Positions 1-8,308 of a DNA stretch of 64,000 bases are shown here, piece by piece. Under the pieces are notes generated by a model. That model ran no database searches and had not been told where the DNA came from. It worked only from the letters and a program-made list of their open reading frames with translations. Every line of letters starts with the position of its first letter. The first letter of the stretch is position 1. The position numbers and the translations under genes are program-made. The stretch is taken from positions 62,001 through 126,000 of the forward strand of contig NZ_JANLNW010000075.1 of the NCBI RefSeq assembly GCF_025465945.1. The letters are read 5' to 3'. The DNA is from Pseudomonas sp. 6D_7.1_Bac1 (GTDB lineage Bacteria > Pseudomonadota > Gammaproteobacteria > Pseudomonadales > Pseudomonadaceae).

Positions 1-1306
1 CATTGGCGTCTTCCATGGCCTTGATGAAGTCATCGCACGTCACGGCCTGGCCGTCGTGACGCTCGAAATACAGGTCGCTGCCTTTGCGAAAACCCTCGGC
101 ACCGAGCAACGTGCGGATCATGCGCACCACTTCCGAACCTTTCTCGTAGACGGTCAAGGTGTAGAAGTTGGAAATCTCGATAAACGCATCCGGGCGCACC
201 GCATGAGCCATCGGGCCGGCGTCTTCGGCGAACTGGTGAGTGCGCAGGTACGCCACGTCCTCGATACGCTTGACGGTGCGCGAGTGCATGTCAGCAGAGA
301 ATTCGGCGTCACGGAACACCGTGAAACCTTCCTTGAGCGACAGCTGGAACCAGTCGCGGCAGGTCACGCGGTTACCCGACCAGTTGTGGAAGTATTCGTG
401 GGCAACCACCGCCTCGACCCGCTGGTGCGCGGCGTCGGTCGCGGTTTCGGCACGGGCCAGCACGCAGCTGGAGTTGAAGATGTTGAGGCCCTTGTTCTCC
501 ATGGCGCCCATGTTGAAGTCGTTGACCGCCACGATCATGAAGATGTCCAGGTCGTACTCGCGACCATAGACTTCTTCGTCCCAGCGCATGGATTTCTTCA
601 GGCTGTTCATGGCGTGCTGGCACTTGTCGATGTTTTCCGGCTCGACGTAAATACGCAGCGCCACGCTTCGCTGGGTCATGGTGGTGAAGGTGTCTTCAAC
701 GCACCACAGGTCACCGGCGACCAGCGCGAACAGGTAGGCCGGTTTCATGAACGGGTCTTCCCAGGTCGCCCAGTGCCGACCGTCTTCACCCGGACCTGCG
801 GCAATCGGGTTGCCGTTGGACAGCAGCACCGGATAGCTGTGCTGCTCGGCGCTGACCGTGGTGGTGAACTTGCTCATCACGTCCGGGCGGTCGAGGTAAT
901 AAGTGATCTTGCGGAAGCCTTCGGCCTCGCACTGGGTGCAGAACATCCCGCTGGACTTGTACAGGCCTTCCAGTGCGGTGTTGGTTTCCGGGTGGATGCG
1001 CACGCTGGTGTCGACCGTGAAGCTGGTGGTGGTCGGGTGCAGGGTCAGGTGGTTTGCTGTCAACTGATAGTCACTGGCGGCAAGCTCGGTGTCGCCCAGG
1101 CTGACCGACAACAGTTCCAACTGCTGGCCATCGAGCACCAGTGGCGGCAAGCCCGAGCCGCGAGCAGGATTGCGGCGCATCACCAGTTGCGCATGGACCA
1201 GGCTGTGGTCCTCGAACAACTCGAAGGTCAGGTGCGTCTCGTCGATCAGGTACTCAGGCGCCTGATAGTCTTTCAGGTAAATCATCTTCGGTTGTTCGGT
1301 GCGCAT
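1..1306 (-). CDS. pepN: Aminopeptidase N, C-terminal part cut off by the window edge
   Basis: Zinc metallopeptidase of family M1 that removes N-terminal residues from peptides in the cytoplasm. About 435 N-terminal codons are present and the rest lies beyond position 1. Reading the minus strand from the ATG at 1306 gives MRTEQPKMIYLKDYQ. The exopeptidase motif GAMEN falls near residue 265 and the zinc site HEYFHNW near residue 302, followed by the LKEGFTVFRD segment with the third zinc ligand. These positions match E. coli PepN (about 261 and 297). The start is supported by an AGGA-type ribosome site (AAAAGGACTCCAGC) just upstream. It is the most upstream member of the minus-strand group seen here, with DUF2797 and DUF1315 genes reading toward it. 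Identity is secure; the C-terminal domains cannot be judged. Confidence 0.96.
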   Translation of the reverse strand, partial: MRTEQPKMIYLKDYQAPEYLIDETHLTFELFEDHSLVHAQLVMRRNPARGSGLPPLVLDGQQLELLSVSLGDTELAASDYQLTANHLTLHPTTTSFTVDTSVRIHPETNTALEGLYKSSGMFCTQCEAEGFRKITYYLDRPDVMSKFTTTVSAEQHSYPVLLSNGNPIAAGPGEDGRHWATWEDPFMKPAYLFALVAGDLWCVEDTFTTMTQRSVALRIYVEPENIDKCQHAMNSLKKSMRWDEEVYGREYDLDIFMIVAVNDFNMGAMENKGLNIFNSSCVLARAETATDAAHQRVEAVVAHEYFHNWSGNRVTCRDWFQLSLKEGFTVFRDAEFSADMHSRTVKRIEDVAYLRTHQFAEDAGPMAHAVRPDAFIEISNFYTLTVYEKGSEVVRMIRTLLGAEGFRKGSDLYFERHDGQAVTCDDFIKAMEDAN

Positions 1307-1332
1307 GCTGGAGTCCTTTTACTGGGGCACGC

Positions 1333-2163
1333 CTAGTGATGTACGGCGAGCTGATAAGCCGTGTATTTACGAATATTGATAACGCCGGTATCGAAGATCA
1401 GGTATTGGCCCTTGATGCCCATCAGCGTGCCTTCGGCAATCGGGTTCTTGTCCAGATTGAAGCTGACAATCTTGGCCGGGTACTGCTCGACCGGGTAATG
1501 GATTTCAATCGGCTCGACATCAAATACCGGTTGAATGGCTTGCAAACCGAAGCGCTCCTGCAGTCCTTGCACGCCTTCGGCAACGCTTGCGAACAGTTGA
1601 TCACGAATCTGTTTCAGGTCAACCGGTGGCGCATCGCCCTTGAGCAAGGCGCGCCAGTTGGTCTTGTCGGCCACCTGGCTGCGGAACAGGTCTTCGACGA
1701 AACCGGATTGCTGACGGGTCGACACCCGCATGATCGGCAATGCCTGGCTGGCGCCCTGATCGAGCCAGCGGGTCGGCAGCTGAGTGGCACGGGTGATCCC
1801 GACTTTGACGCCCGACGAATTGGCCAGATACACCACGTGGTCGGTCATGCAGAACTGCTCGCCCCAGGCGGGCTCGCGGCACGTGCCGGCGTCATAGTGG
1901 CAACGCTCCGGGCTCATGATGCAGACATCGCATTGCGCCAGTTTGGTCATGCACGGGTAGCAGTAACCCTGGCTGAAACTGGTTTTGGTTTTGCGTCCAC
2001 AATGGATGCAGTAGATCGCCCCCAGGTATTCCAGGCGAACCGTGCTGCCAATCATTGGATTGACCGGCACCTCGGTATCGCCCAGGCGAAAGGCGTATTG
2101 CACGGTCGATGCGTCGAGACGCGCCGACATCTTGCTGATTGCACCACGGCCAACTTCGATCAA
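1333..2163 (-). CDS. DUF2797 family protein with cysteine-rich zinc-binding-like region
   Basis: Conserved protein of unknown function, about 276 residues from the start preferred here. A cluster of cysteines (YCIHCGRKTK, CYPCMTKLAQCDVC, then ERCHYDAGTC) in the N-terminal third looks like paired zinc-ribbon sites. The rest has no motif I recognise. I chose a TTG start at 2163 because it overlaps the stop of the DUF1315 gene in a TTGA arrangement, a typical translational coupling, and gives the family's usual N-terminus (IEVGRGAISKMSARL). An ATG at 2220 is in frame but would overlap the upstream gene by about 60 bases. The gene lies between the DUF1315 gene and pepN on the same strand. Family assignment is from recognition of the Cys pattern and length; no function is claimed. 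Confidence 0.8.
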   Translation of the reverse strand: MIEVGRGAISKMSARLDASTVQYAFRLGDTEVPVNPMIGSTVRLEYLGAIYCIHCGRKTKTSFSQGYCYPCMTKLAQCDVCIMSPERCHYDAGTCREPAWGEQFCMTDHVVYLANSSGVKVGITRATQLPTRWLDQGASQALPIMRVSTRQQSGFVEDLFRSQVADKTNWRALLKGDAPPVDLKQIRDQLFASVAEGVQGLQERFGLQAIQPVFDVEPIEIHYPVEQYPAKIVSFNLDKNPIAEGTLMGIKGQYLIFDTGVINIRKYTAYQLAVHH

Positions 2164-2420
2164 TGGATGGCATCCGACTTGAACAGGATGTTCGGCACCG
2201 TGATCGACTTCGAACTGCATTCCTGCGGGCCCATGTAGCCAGTACGTTGTTCTTCGGGCAGGTTCTGCACTTCCCAGGCGATCATCGCCTGCAACGACAG
2301 TTCACGCTGTTCGGCGGTCAACTTGCCACCGTCGGACCACTTGCCGATCTCTACCGCCAGTTTCAGGCTCTGGTAGATCTCGGGCGTGATGTTGTTGATC
2401 ATTTCGTTAAAAGAGGGCAT
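2160..2420 (-). CDS. DUF1315 (YeaC-like) small protein
   Basis: Small soluble conserved protein of 86 residues beginning MPSFNEMINNITPEIYQSL, with the family feature of a short helical N-terminus and the segment EVGKWSDGGKLT-like region seen in YeaC proteins (here EIGKWSDGGKLTAEQRE). Function unknown. An in-frame ATG exists eight codons upstream at 2444, but GGAGA sits about six bases before the ATG at 2420, so the shorter form is preferred. Its stop codon TGA shares bases with the proposed TTG start of the DUF2797 gene, suggesting the two are translated together. Confidence 0.8.
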   Translation of the reverse strand: MPSFNEMINNITPEIYQSLKLAVEIGKWSDGGKLTAEQRELSLQAMIAWEVQNLPEEQRTGYMGPQECSSKSITVPNILFKSDAIH

Positions 2421-2464
2421 CAGGTCTCCGCGCTCGTTATTCACATAGCAATTTGGACGGCGAT

Positions 2465-3340
2465 TTATTGGACAGAGAGTTTACGGCGACTGTACAAGCC
2501 GCCCAACAAACCGGTGAGGCATCCGACGAGTAACCCGCCGACGTGCGCCGCATTGGCAATTTCGCCGAAACCGATCATCGAGATCAGCCCCGACATACAC
2601 AGCAGCAGCCACACCAGCATCATCACCAACACCCCGCGAGGCAGGCGATACGCCGGGTTCGGCGACAGCAACTGGTAGATCCAGCAATGCCCGAGCAGGC
2701 CGTAAAGCACCCCGGACAGGCCGCCGAACAAGGTCGGACCGCCGTAATAATATTGGGCGAAGTTCGATACAAGGCTGAACAACAACGTCAGCCCCAACAG
2801 ATTGATACTGCCCTGACGCGACTCGATGCGCCGCCCCAGTTCCCAGTACCACATGCCGTTCATGGCCAGGTGGAGGACACCGAAGTGGATCAGCATCGGC
2901 GTGACCAGACGCCACCACTGCCCTGCCGCCAGGCTGTCGGCCAACGGCGTGAAGTGGATGTATTCACCCACCACGCGGAACTCGAGGAACGTCAGCCAGC
3001 GCATGGTATCGAGGTTCTCGCCGAGCAAGGTCACCGCACCGACAATCAGGCTCAGCAGCAGAATCAGCGCGGTCACCGGGCTGTTGCGCAATTGCTCGAC
3101 GAATCCTGGACGCTGGATATTCGCTTGTGCGCCAGGAATCTCCAACTGATGCTCGGGATCGCCCGCAGGAAAACGCGCGTACAGCGCACGCACGTCTTCG
3201 CTGATGGCGTCCGGCACCCAAAGCACCTGCTCACCGGCTTCTTCGCTGACCCGATGTGGAACGTGCATACGTTGCAGCAATTTGACGAAACCACTCAGAT
3301 CCACCGCCAGCGGCAGACGTAATACAGCAACAGCACTCAT
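2465..3340 (-). CDS. Rhomboid family intramembrane serine protease (GlpG type)
   Basis: Integral membrane serine protease that cuts transmembrane substrates within the inner membrane. The 291-residue protein has a soluble N-terminal domain of about 85 residues like that of GlpG, then six or so hydrophobic helices from about residue 88. The catalytic serine lies in GGLSGVLYG (Ser209) and the catalytic histidine in NAAHVGG (His266); the HFGVLHLAMNGMW segment around residue 152 carries the conserved His/Asn oxyanion residues. The ATG at 3340 has an AGAGGAG ribosome site and overlaps the stop of the upstream metallophosphatase gene by four bases (ATGA), so the two are cotranscribed. Physiological substrates cannot be inferred. 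Confidence 0.92.
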   Translation of the reverse strand: MSAVAVLRLPLAVDLSGFVKLLQRMHVPHRVSEEAGEQVLWVPDAISEDVRALYARFPAGDPEHQLEIPGAQANIQRPGFVEQLRNSPVTALILLLSLIVGAVTLLGENLDTMRWLTFLEFRVVGEYIHFTPLADSLAAGQWWRLVTPMLIHFGVLHLAMNGMWYWELGRRIESRQGSINLLGLTLLFSLVSNFAQYYYGGPTLFGGLSGVLYGLLGHCWIYQLLSPNPAYRLPRGVLVMMLVWLLLCMSGLISMIGFGEIANAAHVGGLLVGCLTGLLGGLYSRRKLSVQ

Positions 3341-4308
3341 TGAAGCTCCTCTGGCCGTTCGACATCGACCCAGACAAATTTGCGTGGATCAAGGCGGGTT
3401 TCCTGGTCCAGGCGATAGGCAACCAATTTGCCGTACAGCACGGCGCTGTAGTCCAGGCACGCCAGGTTCGGACGGATTGGCGCCGGTTTGCCGCTGCGCC
3501 AGTAGTGCCCGACGAACAATAGTGGCTCATCAATGCCGTAGCGCAACAGGGTGTCTTTTTCTACCGGCGACAGCGGTGTGCGGGCCACGGGCTCAGGCAA
3601 GGCGTCGGGCTGGAACACAATGTCGCCGTAGGTTTGCGGGTTGTCTTCCCAGAATTTGGTGCGGAAGAAAGAGCGCGTCAGGCCGTCGCCGCTGGTCATG
3701 GTCAAACCGTGCGGCAGGCGCATATCGGTGCCGCGCAGCAAGCGGTCGAAGGCCATGCAGGCGAAACTGCCAGAAACCGCAGCCGCCTGGACGAAGTGCT
3801 CATCGACGCGGCCATCCGGGTGTTGCGCGCGCAGCACGTCGATCAGGTCTCCGTCCCAACAGGCGTGGACCACCCGGAAGCGCCCGGCGTCGACGAACAG
3901 CGGCATCTCGTAGAACCACGCGAGAAAGTCGTGCCAGTCCGCCGGGTGATTAGCAAACTGGGTCAGGGTCTCATCGATAAGGCGGGCGTGCCGTGGCGTG
4001 TGATCACGCACGTACTGTTTGCCGCTGCCGGGCGGTGCCGGTGTGCTCCAGCCCAGGGCGTTGAATTCATGGTTGCCCATGATGCACAGCGCCTGGCCGG
4101 CCTCGACCATGTCGTGAACGATGTGCAGCGCTTCGCGAATCCGCGGGCCGCGGTCGATGACATCACCGAGAAACACGGCCATGCGTGACGGATGGCGCCA
4201 GACGCCAGCCTGCTTGTGGTACCCGAGTCGGTCCAGCAGATGCTCAAGGGTATGAGCGCAACCGTGCACGTCACCGATCAGGTCGTAGCTACGCGCGGGA
4301 TCGAGCAT
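3337..4308 (-). CDS. Metallophosphatase, serine/threonine phosphatase / ApaH-like fold
   Basis: Calcineurin-type metallophosphoesterase of 323 residues. The metal-binding motifs are all visible: GDVHG (12-16), GDVIDRGP (48-55) and GNHE (78-81), with further His residues downstream (VVHACWDG; LFVGHYWR). Such enzymes hydrolyse phosphomonoesters or dinucleoside polyphosphates. The real substrate is unknown. It lies between nadK and the rhomboid gene with ATGA overlaps at both ends (4308-4310 and 3337-3340), so nadK, this gene and the rhomboid gene form one translationally coupled operon. It is longer than PrpA-type phosphatases and is a chromosomal Pseudomonas family rather than ApaH itself. Confidence 0.88.
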   Translation of the reverse strand: MLDPARSYDLIGDVHGCAHTLEHLLDRLGYHKQAGVWRHPSRMAVFLGDVIDRGPRIREALHIVHDMVEAGQALCIMGNHEFNALGWSTPAPPGSGKQYVRDHTPRHARLIDETLTQFANHPADWHDFLAWFYEMPLFVDAGRFRVVHACWDGDLIDVLRAQHPDGRVDEHFVQAAAVSGSFACMAFDRLLRGTDMRLPHGLTMTSGDGLTRSFFRTKFWEDNPQTYGDIVFQPDALPEPVARTPLSPVEKDTLLRYGIDEPLLFVGHYWRSGKPAPIRPNLACLDYSAVLYGKLVAYRLDQETRLDPRKFVWVDVERPEELQ

Positions 4309-5198
4309 CAGTCGCCTCCACCGCCCAACCGGCTACCCCAGCCCAGCTTGGTCCGGCAGACTTCGTAGTAGTTGTGGTCCAGCGGATGAATCAGCCGCAG
4401 CTTCTGCGCCTTTTTGCTCACGGTGATGGTGTCACCAGGGGCGCAGGTGAAGTGGTTCTGCCCGTCACAGGAGACTTGCGGGTAAATCTGCATATCCTTG
4501 GACACGACGATTTTCAGCTCGCTGTTGCCATCGACCACAATCGGCCTTCCAGACAAGGTATGGGGGTACATCGGCACAATCACAATGGCATCGAGCTTGG
4601 GATGCATGATCGGGCCACCTGCCGAGAGCGCATAGGCCGTGGAACCGGTGGGGGTAGCGACGATCAGGCCGTCGGCCTTTTGACTGCACACGAACTGACC
4701 GTCGATGTACAACTCGAACTCGATCATCCGCGTCGACTTGCCGGGGTGCAGCACCACGTCGTTCAGCGCATCGCCCTGGCCGATGGCCTCGGCGTGACGG
4801 CGAACTTCGGCCTGCAACAGGAAGCGGTTTTCCACCAGGTAGTGCCCGTCGAGCACTTCGGCGACTTTGGTTTCCAGCTCATCAGGACGGATGTCGGTCA
4901 GAAAGCCCAGGTTGCCACGGTTGATCCCCAGCACCGGAATGTTGTGCCGTGCCAACGCCCGGGCAGCGCCCAGCAGGCTGCCGTCACCGCCCACGACAAT
5001 CACCATGTCACAGACTTCGCCGAGCATCTTGCGTGACGAGGTTTGCAGGCCATGACCGGGCAGGACTTCGGCGATGGTGTCTTCGAGAATCACATGCAAG
5101 TGCCGGTCAAGCAGGAATCTTTTCAGTCGGCGAACGGTATCCAGCACCTGCGAACTGCCCAGGCGACCGATGATGCCGATATTGCGAAATTGCTCCAT
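4308..5198 (-). CDS. nadK: NAD kinase
   Basis: Phosphorylates NAD to NADP in the cytoplasm using ATP or polyphosphate. The 296-residue length is the usual one in Pseudomonas. The kinase motif GGDGS is at residues 70-74 (VVGGDGSLLGAAR), the second conserved motif is TPTGSTAYALSAGGP near residue 170, and GINRGNLGFL follows the first motif as expected. I start at MEQFRNIG (5198) because GCAGGAG stands six to seven bases before it; a further in-frame ATG at 5234 would add 12 residues without a ribosome site. First gene of the nadK-phosphatase-rhomboid unit. Confidence 0.97.
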   Translation of the reverse strand: MEQFRNIGIIGRLGSSQVLDTVRRLKRFLLDRHLHVILEDTIAEVLPGHGLQTSSRKMLGEVCDMVIVVGGDGSLLGAARALARHNIPVLGINRGNLGFLTDIRPDELETKVAEVLDGHYLVENRFLLQAEVRRHAEAIGQGDALNDVVLHPGKSTRMIEFELYIDGQFVCSQKADGLIVATPTGSTAYALSAGGPIMHPKLDAIVIVPMYPHTLSGRPIVVDGNSELKIVVSKDMQIYPQVSCDGQNHFTCAPGDTITVSKKAQKLRLIHPLDHNYYEVCRTKLGWGSRLGGGGD

Positions 5199-5302
5199 GG
5201 GGCTCCTGCGAGGATCTGTAACGGCGAAAAACACGATTATGGGCGAAAGCGGGCTGTAGACAAAATCCTTTCAGCCGCAAACCAAAGGGCTATGCTCGCA
5301 AG

Positions 5303-6253
5303 ATGATCCTATTTCCTGACTTGCTCACTTTACCTCGTCAGTTGCGCCATCCCGAAGTGCGCGACCTGGCCTGGGTCATCCTCGCACCACCGATGCTCAG
5401 CGAATCACCTTGGCCGCAACGCCATCCACTGGCCGGCAGCGACTGGGTACAAGCCCCCGAACGACTGGAACACTGGTTGCGTCAGCTGGATAAAGACAGC
5501 CGCGACTTGCAACGCTGGCTGGCGCTCGGTCCGACTCGTCGTTTGGGCTTGTATTACGAACGCCTCTGGCAGTTTGCCGTGCGGCATGCGCCGGGTATCG
5601 AGTTGATTGCCGCCAACCTACCGATCCGCCGCGAAGGCCATACCCTGGGCGAACTGGACATGCTGCTGCGTGACCGCGACGGCGTGCATCACCTGGAACT
5701 GGCGATCAAGCTGTATTTGGGGCCACAGAATGGCGACGGCCACGACACCGCCCTGTGGCTTGGCCCGGGCTGTCACGACCGACTGGACCGCAAACTGGCG
5801 CACCTGACCCGCCATCAACTGCCAATCTCCGCTCGCCCCGAAAGCCGTGAAGCGTTGGCCGCGCTGGAGATCCTGCGGTTCAGCGCACACCTGTGGCTGG
5901 GCGGTTATCTGCTGTATCCATGGCCAGGCAACGCTCAGTCACCCGACTGTGCCCATCCGCAACATCTCAAGGGTCGCTGGTTGCATCAACGGGACTGGGC
6001 GCACTTTATCGCCCAGAGTTCGCCCGGTCGTTGGCAACCGTTGCCACGCCACGCTTGGCTCGCACCCGCCCATTACGCAGCCGAGCACACCTGGGACCGT
6101 GCGCAACTGGAAACCTGGCTGACCGAACTTGACCCGCAGGCACCCGCGCAGCTACTGGTACGCCTGAGCGAAAACGGCAACGGTGACTGGGAAGAGGCCG
6201 AGCGGCTGTTTCTGGTGGCGGATTTGTGGCCGAACGTGCCGGGTCAGAGTTGA
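5303..6253 (+). CDS. DUF1853 family protein
   Basis: Conserved proteobacterial protein of 316 residues, function unknown. The sequence starts MILFPDLLTLPRQLRHPEV and is rich in Trp, Leu and His. It contains the segment RLGLYYERLWQFAV followed by HTLGELDMLLRD and HLELAIKLYLG, which recalls the core of a PD-(D/E)xK nuclease fold (E...GELD...E.K spacing); this resemblance is my inference. It is the only plus-strand gene between nadK and arsB and is divergent from nadK, with about 100 bases between them. Start chosen at the first ATG of the frame. Confidence 0.8.
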   Translation: MILFPDLLTLPRQLRHPEVRDLAWVILAPPMLSESPWPQRHPLAGSDWVQAPERLEHWLRQLDKDSRDLQRWLALGPTRRLGLYYERLWQFAVRHAPGIELIAANLPIRREGHTLGELDMLLRDRDGVHHLELAIKLYLGPQNGDGHDTALWLGPGCHDRLDRKLAHLTRHQLPISARPESREALAALEILRFSAHLWLGGYLLYPWPGNAQSPDCAHPQHLKGRWLHQRDWAHFIAQSSPGRWQPLPRHAWLAPAHYAAEHTWDRAQLETWLTELDPQAPAQLLVRLSENGNGDWEEAERLFLVADLWPNVPGQS

Positions 6254-6278
6254 GCCTTGTGGCGTCTGAACTGGCCTC

Positions 6279-6341
6279 ATCGCGAGCAGGCTCGCTCCCA
6301 CACGGGATCTTCTATCATGCGAAGAACCCTGCTCGCGATAG
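6279..6341. repeat. REP palindrome pair between DUF1853 gene and arsB
   Basis: Two facing copies of the P. fluorescens REP unit (ATCGCGAGCAGGCTCGCTCC and the partial inverse CCCTGCTCGCGATAGG) lie between the convergent stops of the DUF1853 gene and arsB. Such BIMEs are typical intergenic elements mobilised by RAYT transposases, and they can act as transcription or mRNA-decay barriers here. Confidence 0.8.
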
Positions 6342-6353
6342 GGTCGACACGGT

Positions 6354-7637
6354 CTAGATGGACAGCCGCAATGCCAACGCTGCCAGGGTCACCAGCAACA
6401 CCGGCAGTGTCAGCACAATCCCGACCTTGAAGTAATACCCCCAGCCAATCCGGATATTCTTGCGCTCCAGCACATGCAACCAAAGCAACGTCGCCAGGCT
6501 ACCGATCGGGGTAATTTTCGGCCCCAGATCGCTACCGATCACGTTGGCGTAGATCATGGCTTCCTTCACAACCCCGGTGGCCTGGCTGGCATCGATCGAC
6601 AATGCGCCGATCAGCACCGTCGGCAGGTTGTTCATGATCGACGACAACAGCGCAGTCAACAGCCCGGTGCCCATGGCGGCGCCCCACACGCCGTAATCCG
6701 CGAACACGTCAAGCCAACCGGCCAGGTGCCCGGTCAGCCCGGCGTTACGCAAGCCGTAGACCACCAGGTACATGCCAAGGGAGAAAATCACGATGTGCCA
6801 CGGTGCTTCTTTCATGACCTTGCGCGTTGATATCTTGTGCCCACGGGCGGCGATGGCCAGCAGCAATGCCGCGCACACCGCCGAGATCGCACTGATGGGA
6901 ATCCCCAATGGCTCCAGGACAAAGCAACTGAGCAGCAAAATCACCAGCACACACCAACCGGCAAAAAAGGTTGCCTTGTCGTGAATTGCGGTCTTCGGGT
7001 CTTCCAGTTGTTCCGGGTCGTAAGCAGCAGGAATGTCCCGCCGGAAGAACCACAGCAACACCACTAACGTCGCCGCGACGGCCACCAGGCTCACTGGCAC
7101 CATCACCGCCGCATAGCGGTTGAAACCGATGTGGAAGAAGTCCGCGGAGACAATGTTCACCAGGTTCGACACCACCAGCGGCAGACTCGCGGTATCGGCG
7201 ATAAACCCGGCGCCCATCACGAACGCCAGCGTCGCTGCCGGAGAAAATCGTAAGGCCAACAGCATCGAAATAACGATAGGCGTGAGGATCAACGCCGCGC
7301 CATCGTTGGCGAACAAGGCCGATACCAGCGCCCCGAGCAGCACCATATAAGCGAATAGTCTGCGCCCGTTACCCTGCCCTGAACGAGCAACATGCAACGC
7401 CGCCCAGGCAAAAAAGCCCGCCTCATCCAGCAACAGGCTGATGATGATCAGCGCGACAAAAGTCCCGGTGGCGTTCCAGATGATCTCCCATACCAGTGGA
7501 ATATCGCTGACGTGTACCACGCCGCAGAGCAGCGCCAATACCGCCCCCAGCACCGCACTCCAACCGACGCCGAGGCCTTTGGGTTGCCAGATCACCAGCG
7601 TGATGGTCTGGAGGAAAATCAACGACGCGATGAGCAT
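6354..7637 (-). CDS. arsB: Arsenite efflux permease ArsB
   Basis: Inner-membrane arsenite/antimonite exporter of 427 residues with about twelve hydrophobic segments. The family landmarks are visible: an N-terminal helix (MLIASLIFLQTITLVIWQPK), FANDGAALILTPIV near residue 110 and SSIMNNLPTVLIGALS with DLGPKITPIGSLATLLWL near the C-terminus, the half-site repeats of ArsB proteins. It works with proton motive force alone or with an ArsA ATPase; no arsA is present. It follows arsR on the same strand after 45 bases and is probably controlled by it. Neither arsC nor arsH follows: the next thing downstream is a REP pair. Confidence 0.96.
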   Translation of the reverse strand: MLIASLIFLQTITLVIWQPKGLGVGWSAVLGAVLALLCGVVHVSDIPLVWEIIWNATGTFVALIIISLLLDEAGFFAWAALHVARSGQGNGRRLFAYMVLLGALVSALFANDGAALILTPIVISMLLALRFSPAATLAFVMGAGFIADTASLPLVVSNLVNIVSADFFHIGFNRYAAVMVPVSLVAVAATLVVLLWFFRRDIPAAYDPEQLEDPKTAIHDKATFFAGWCVLVILLLSCFVLEPLGIPISAISAVCAALLLAIAARGHKISTRKVMKEAPWHIVIFSLGMYLVVYGLRNAGLTGHLAGWLDVFADYGVWGAAMGTGLLTALLSSIMNNLPTVLIGALSIDASQATGVVKEAMIYANVIGSDLGPKITPIGSLATLLWLHVLERKNIRIGWGYYFKVGIVLTLPVLLVTLAALALRLSI

Positions 7638-7682
7638 GCAAAACAGCCTTGAACAAAGGGGGGATAAAAGATGAAGGGGGAA

Positions 7683-8030
7683 TCAGCAGCAACGGACCGG
7701 GCGGCCATCCATCGCCCGTAGACGCTCGATGTCAGCGGCAAGCCATACACCGTTGGCGGCCAGTGCACCTTGCAACAGTGTCACGACCCACAGAGATAAT
7801 TGCGGGTGTAGGCGATAGAAAACCCATTGCCCCTGGCGACGGTCTGCCAACAAACCATGGCTACGCAACTGCGCCAGGTGACGGGAGATTTTCGGCTGGC
7901 TCAGGTCCAGCGCTGCAGTCAGCTCACACACGCACAACTCACCCTCTTGGGCGATCAGCAAAGCGATACGGCTGCGAGTGTCATCGGCCAGCGCCTTGAA
8001 CACATCGACAGGATTACGGGAATCGGGCAT
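7683..8030 (-). CDS. arsR: Arsenic-responsive repressor ArsR
   Basis: ArsR/SmtB winged-helix repressor of 115 residues that leaves DNA when arsenite binds. The metal site ELCVCEL at residues 31-37 holds the two cysteines of the classical alpha-3 As(III) site, followed by the recognition helix SQPKISRHLAQLRSHGLL. A C-terminal Cys pair (RPVRCC) may add ligands. The start MPDSRNPVDVFKALADD at 8030 fits the family; a longer frame upstream begins in the promoter region and is rejected. First gene of the arsRB unit. Confidence 0.95.
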   Translation of the reverse strand: MPDSRNPVDVFKALADDTRSRIALLIAQEGELCVCELTAALDLSQPKISRHLAQLRSHGLLADRRQGQWVFYRLHPQLSLWVVTLLQGALAANGVWLAADIERLRAMDGRPVRCC

Positions 8031-8060
8031 GGAAGTGCAGGCGCCTGAAGAAACGAAGCG

Positions 8061-8084
8061 CGAATATATGGAATTTCGAATATA
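8061..8084 (-). promoter_or_regulatory. Candidate ArsR operator/promoter region
   Basis: CGAATATA occurs twice, at 8061-8068 and 8077-8084, exactly eight bases apart, about 31-54 bases before the arsR start. The AT-rich block reads like ars promoters with an overlapping operator. The repeat is observed; the link to ArsR is inferred from position. Confidence 0.45.
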
Positions 8085-8141
8085 GGGTAAAGCAGGTAAT
8101 TGAAACCTGGACGATTTACCGCGTCGCACGCACCCTCCCCC

Positions 8142-8286
8142 GTAGCAGCTGGCGTAGCCTGCGTTCGGTTGCGCAGCAGCCGTAAATCCTGAGTCCTCGA
8201 TTAACCTGATACACCGAGGTGTTTGATTTTACGACCGCTACGTCCGAATGCGGCCCAGACCTAACGCAGGCTGCGCCAGCTGCTAC
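8142..8286. repeat. Long inverted repeat of a Pseudomonas intergenic element
   Basis: Left arm GTAGCAGCTGGCGTAGCCTG... (8142-8165) and right arm (8263-8286, ending CCAGCTGCTAC) are reverse complements over 24 bases with one mismatch, separated by about 97 bases containing a second weaker pair (GCAGCCGTAAA / TTTTACGACCGC). Elements with the AGCAGCTG..GCCTGCGTTCG core are common between genes in P. fluorescens genomes. It fills the arsR to DUF2855 gap. No ORF or RNA gene is evident inside. Confidence 0.7.
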
Positions 8287-8308
8287 GGACTTTTGTGAGG
8301 TTCAGATA

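Noticed and set aside
56..1336. 426-codon plus-strand ORF opposite pepN
   Set aside because: It is the antisense shadow of pepN, whose GAMEN and HEYFHNW motifs are on the minus strand; the translation has no recognisable motif and is rich in His/Val/Gly as expected of antisense GC-rich DNA.
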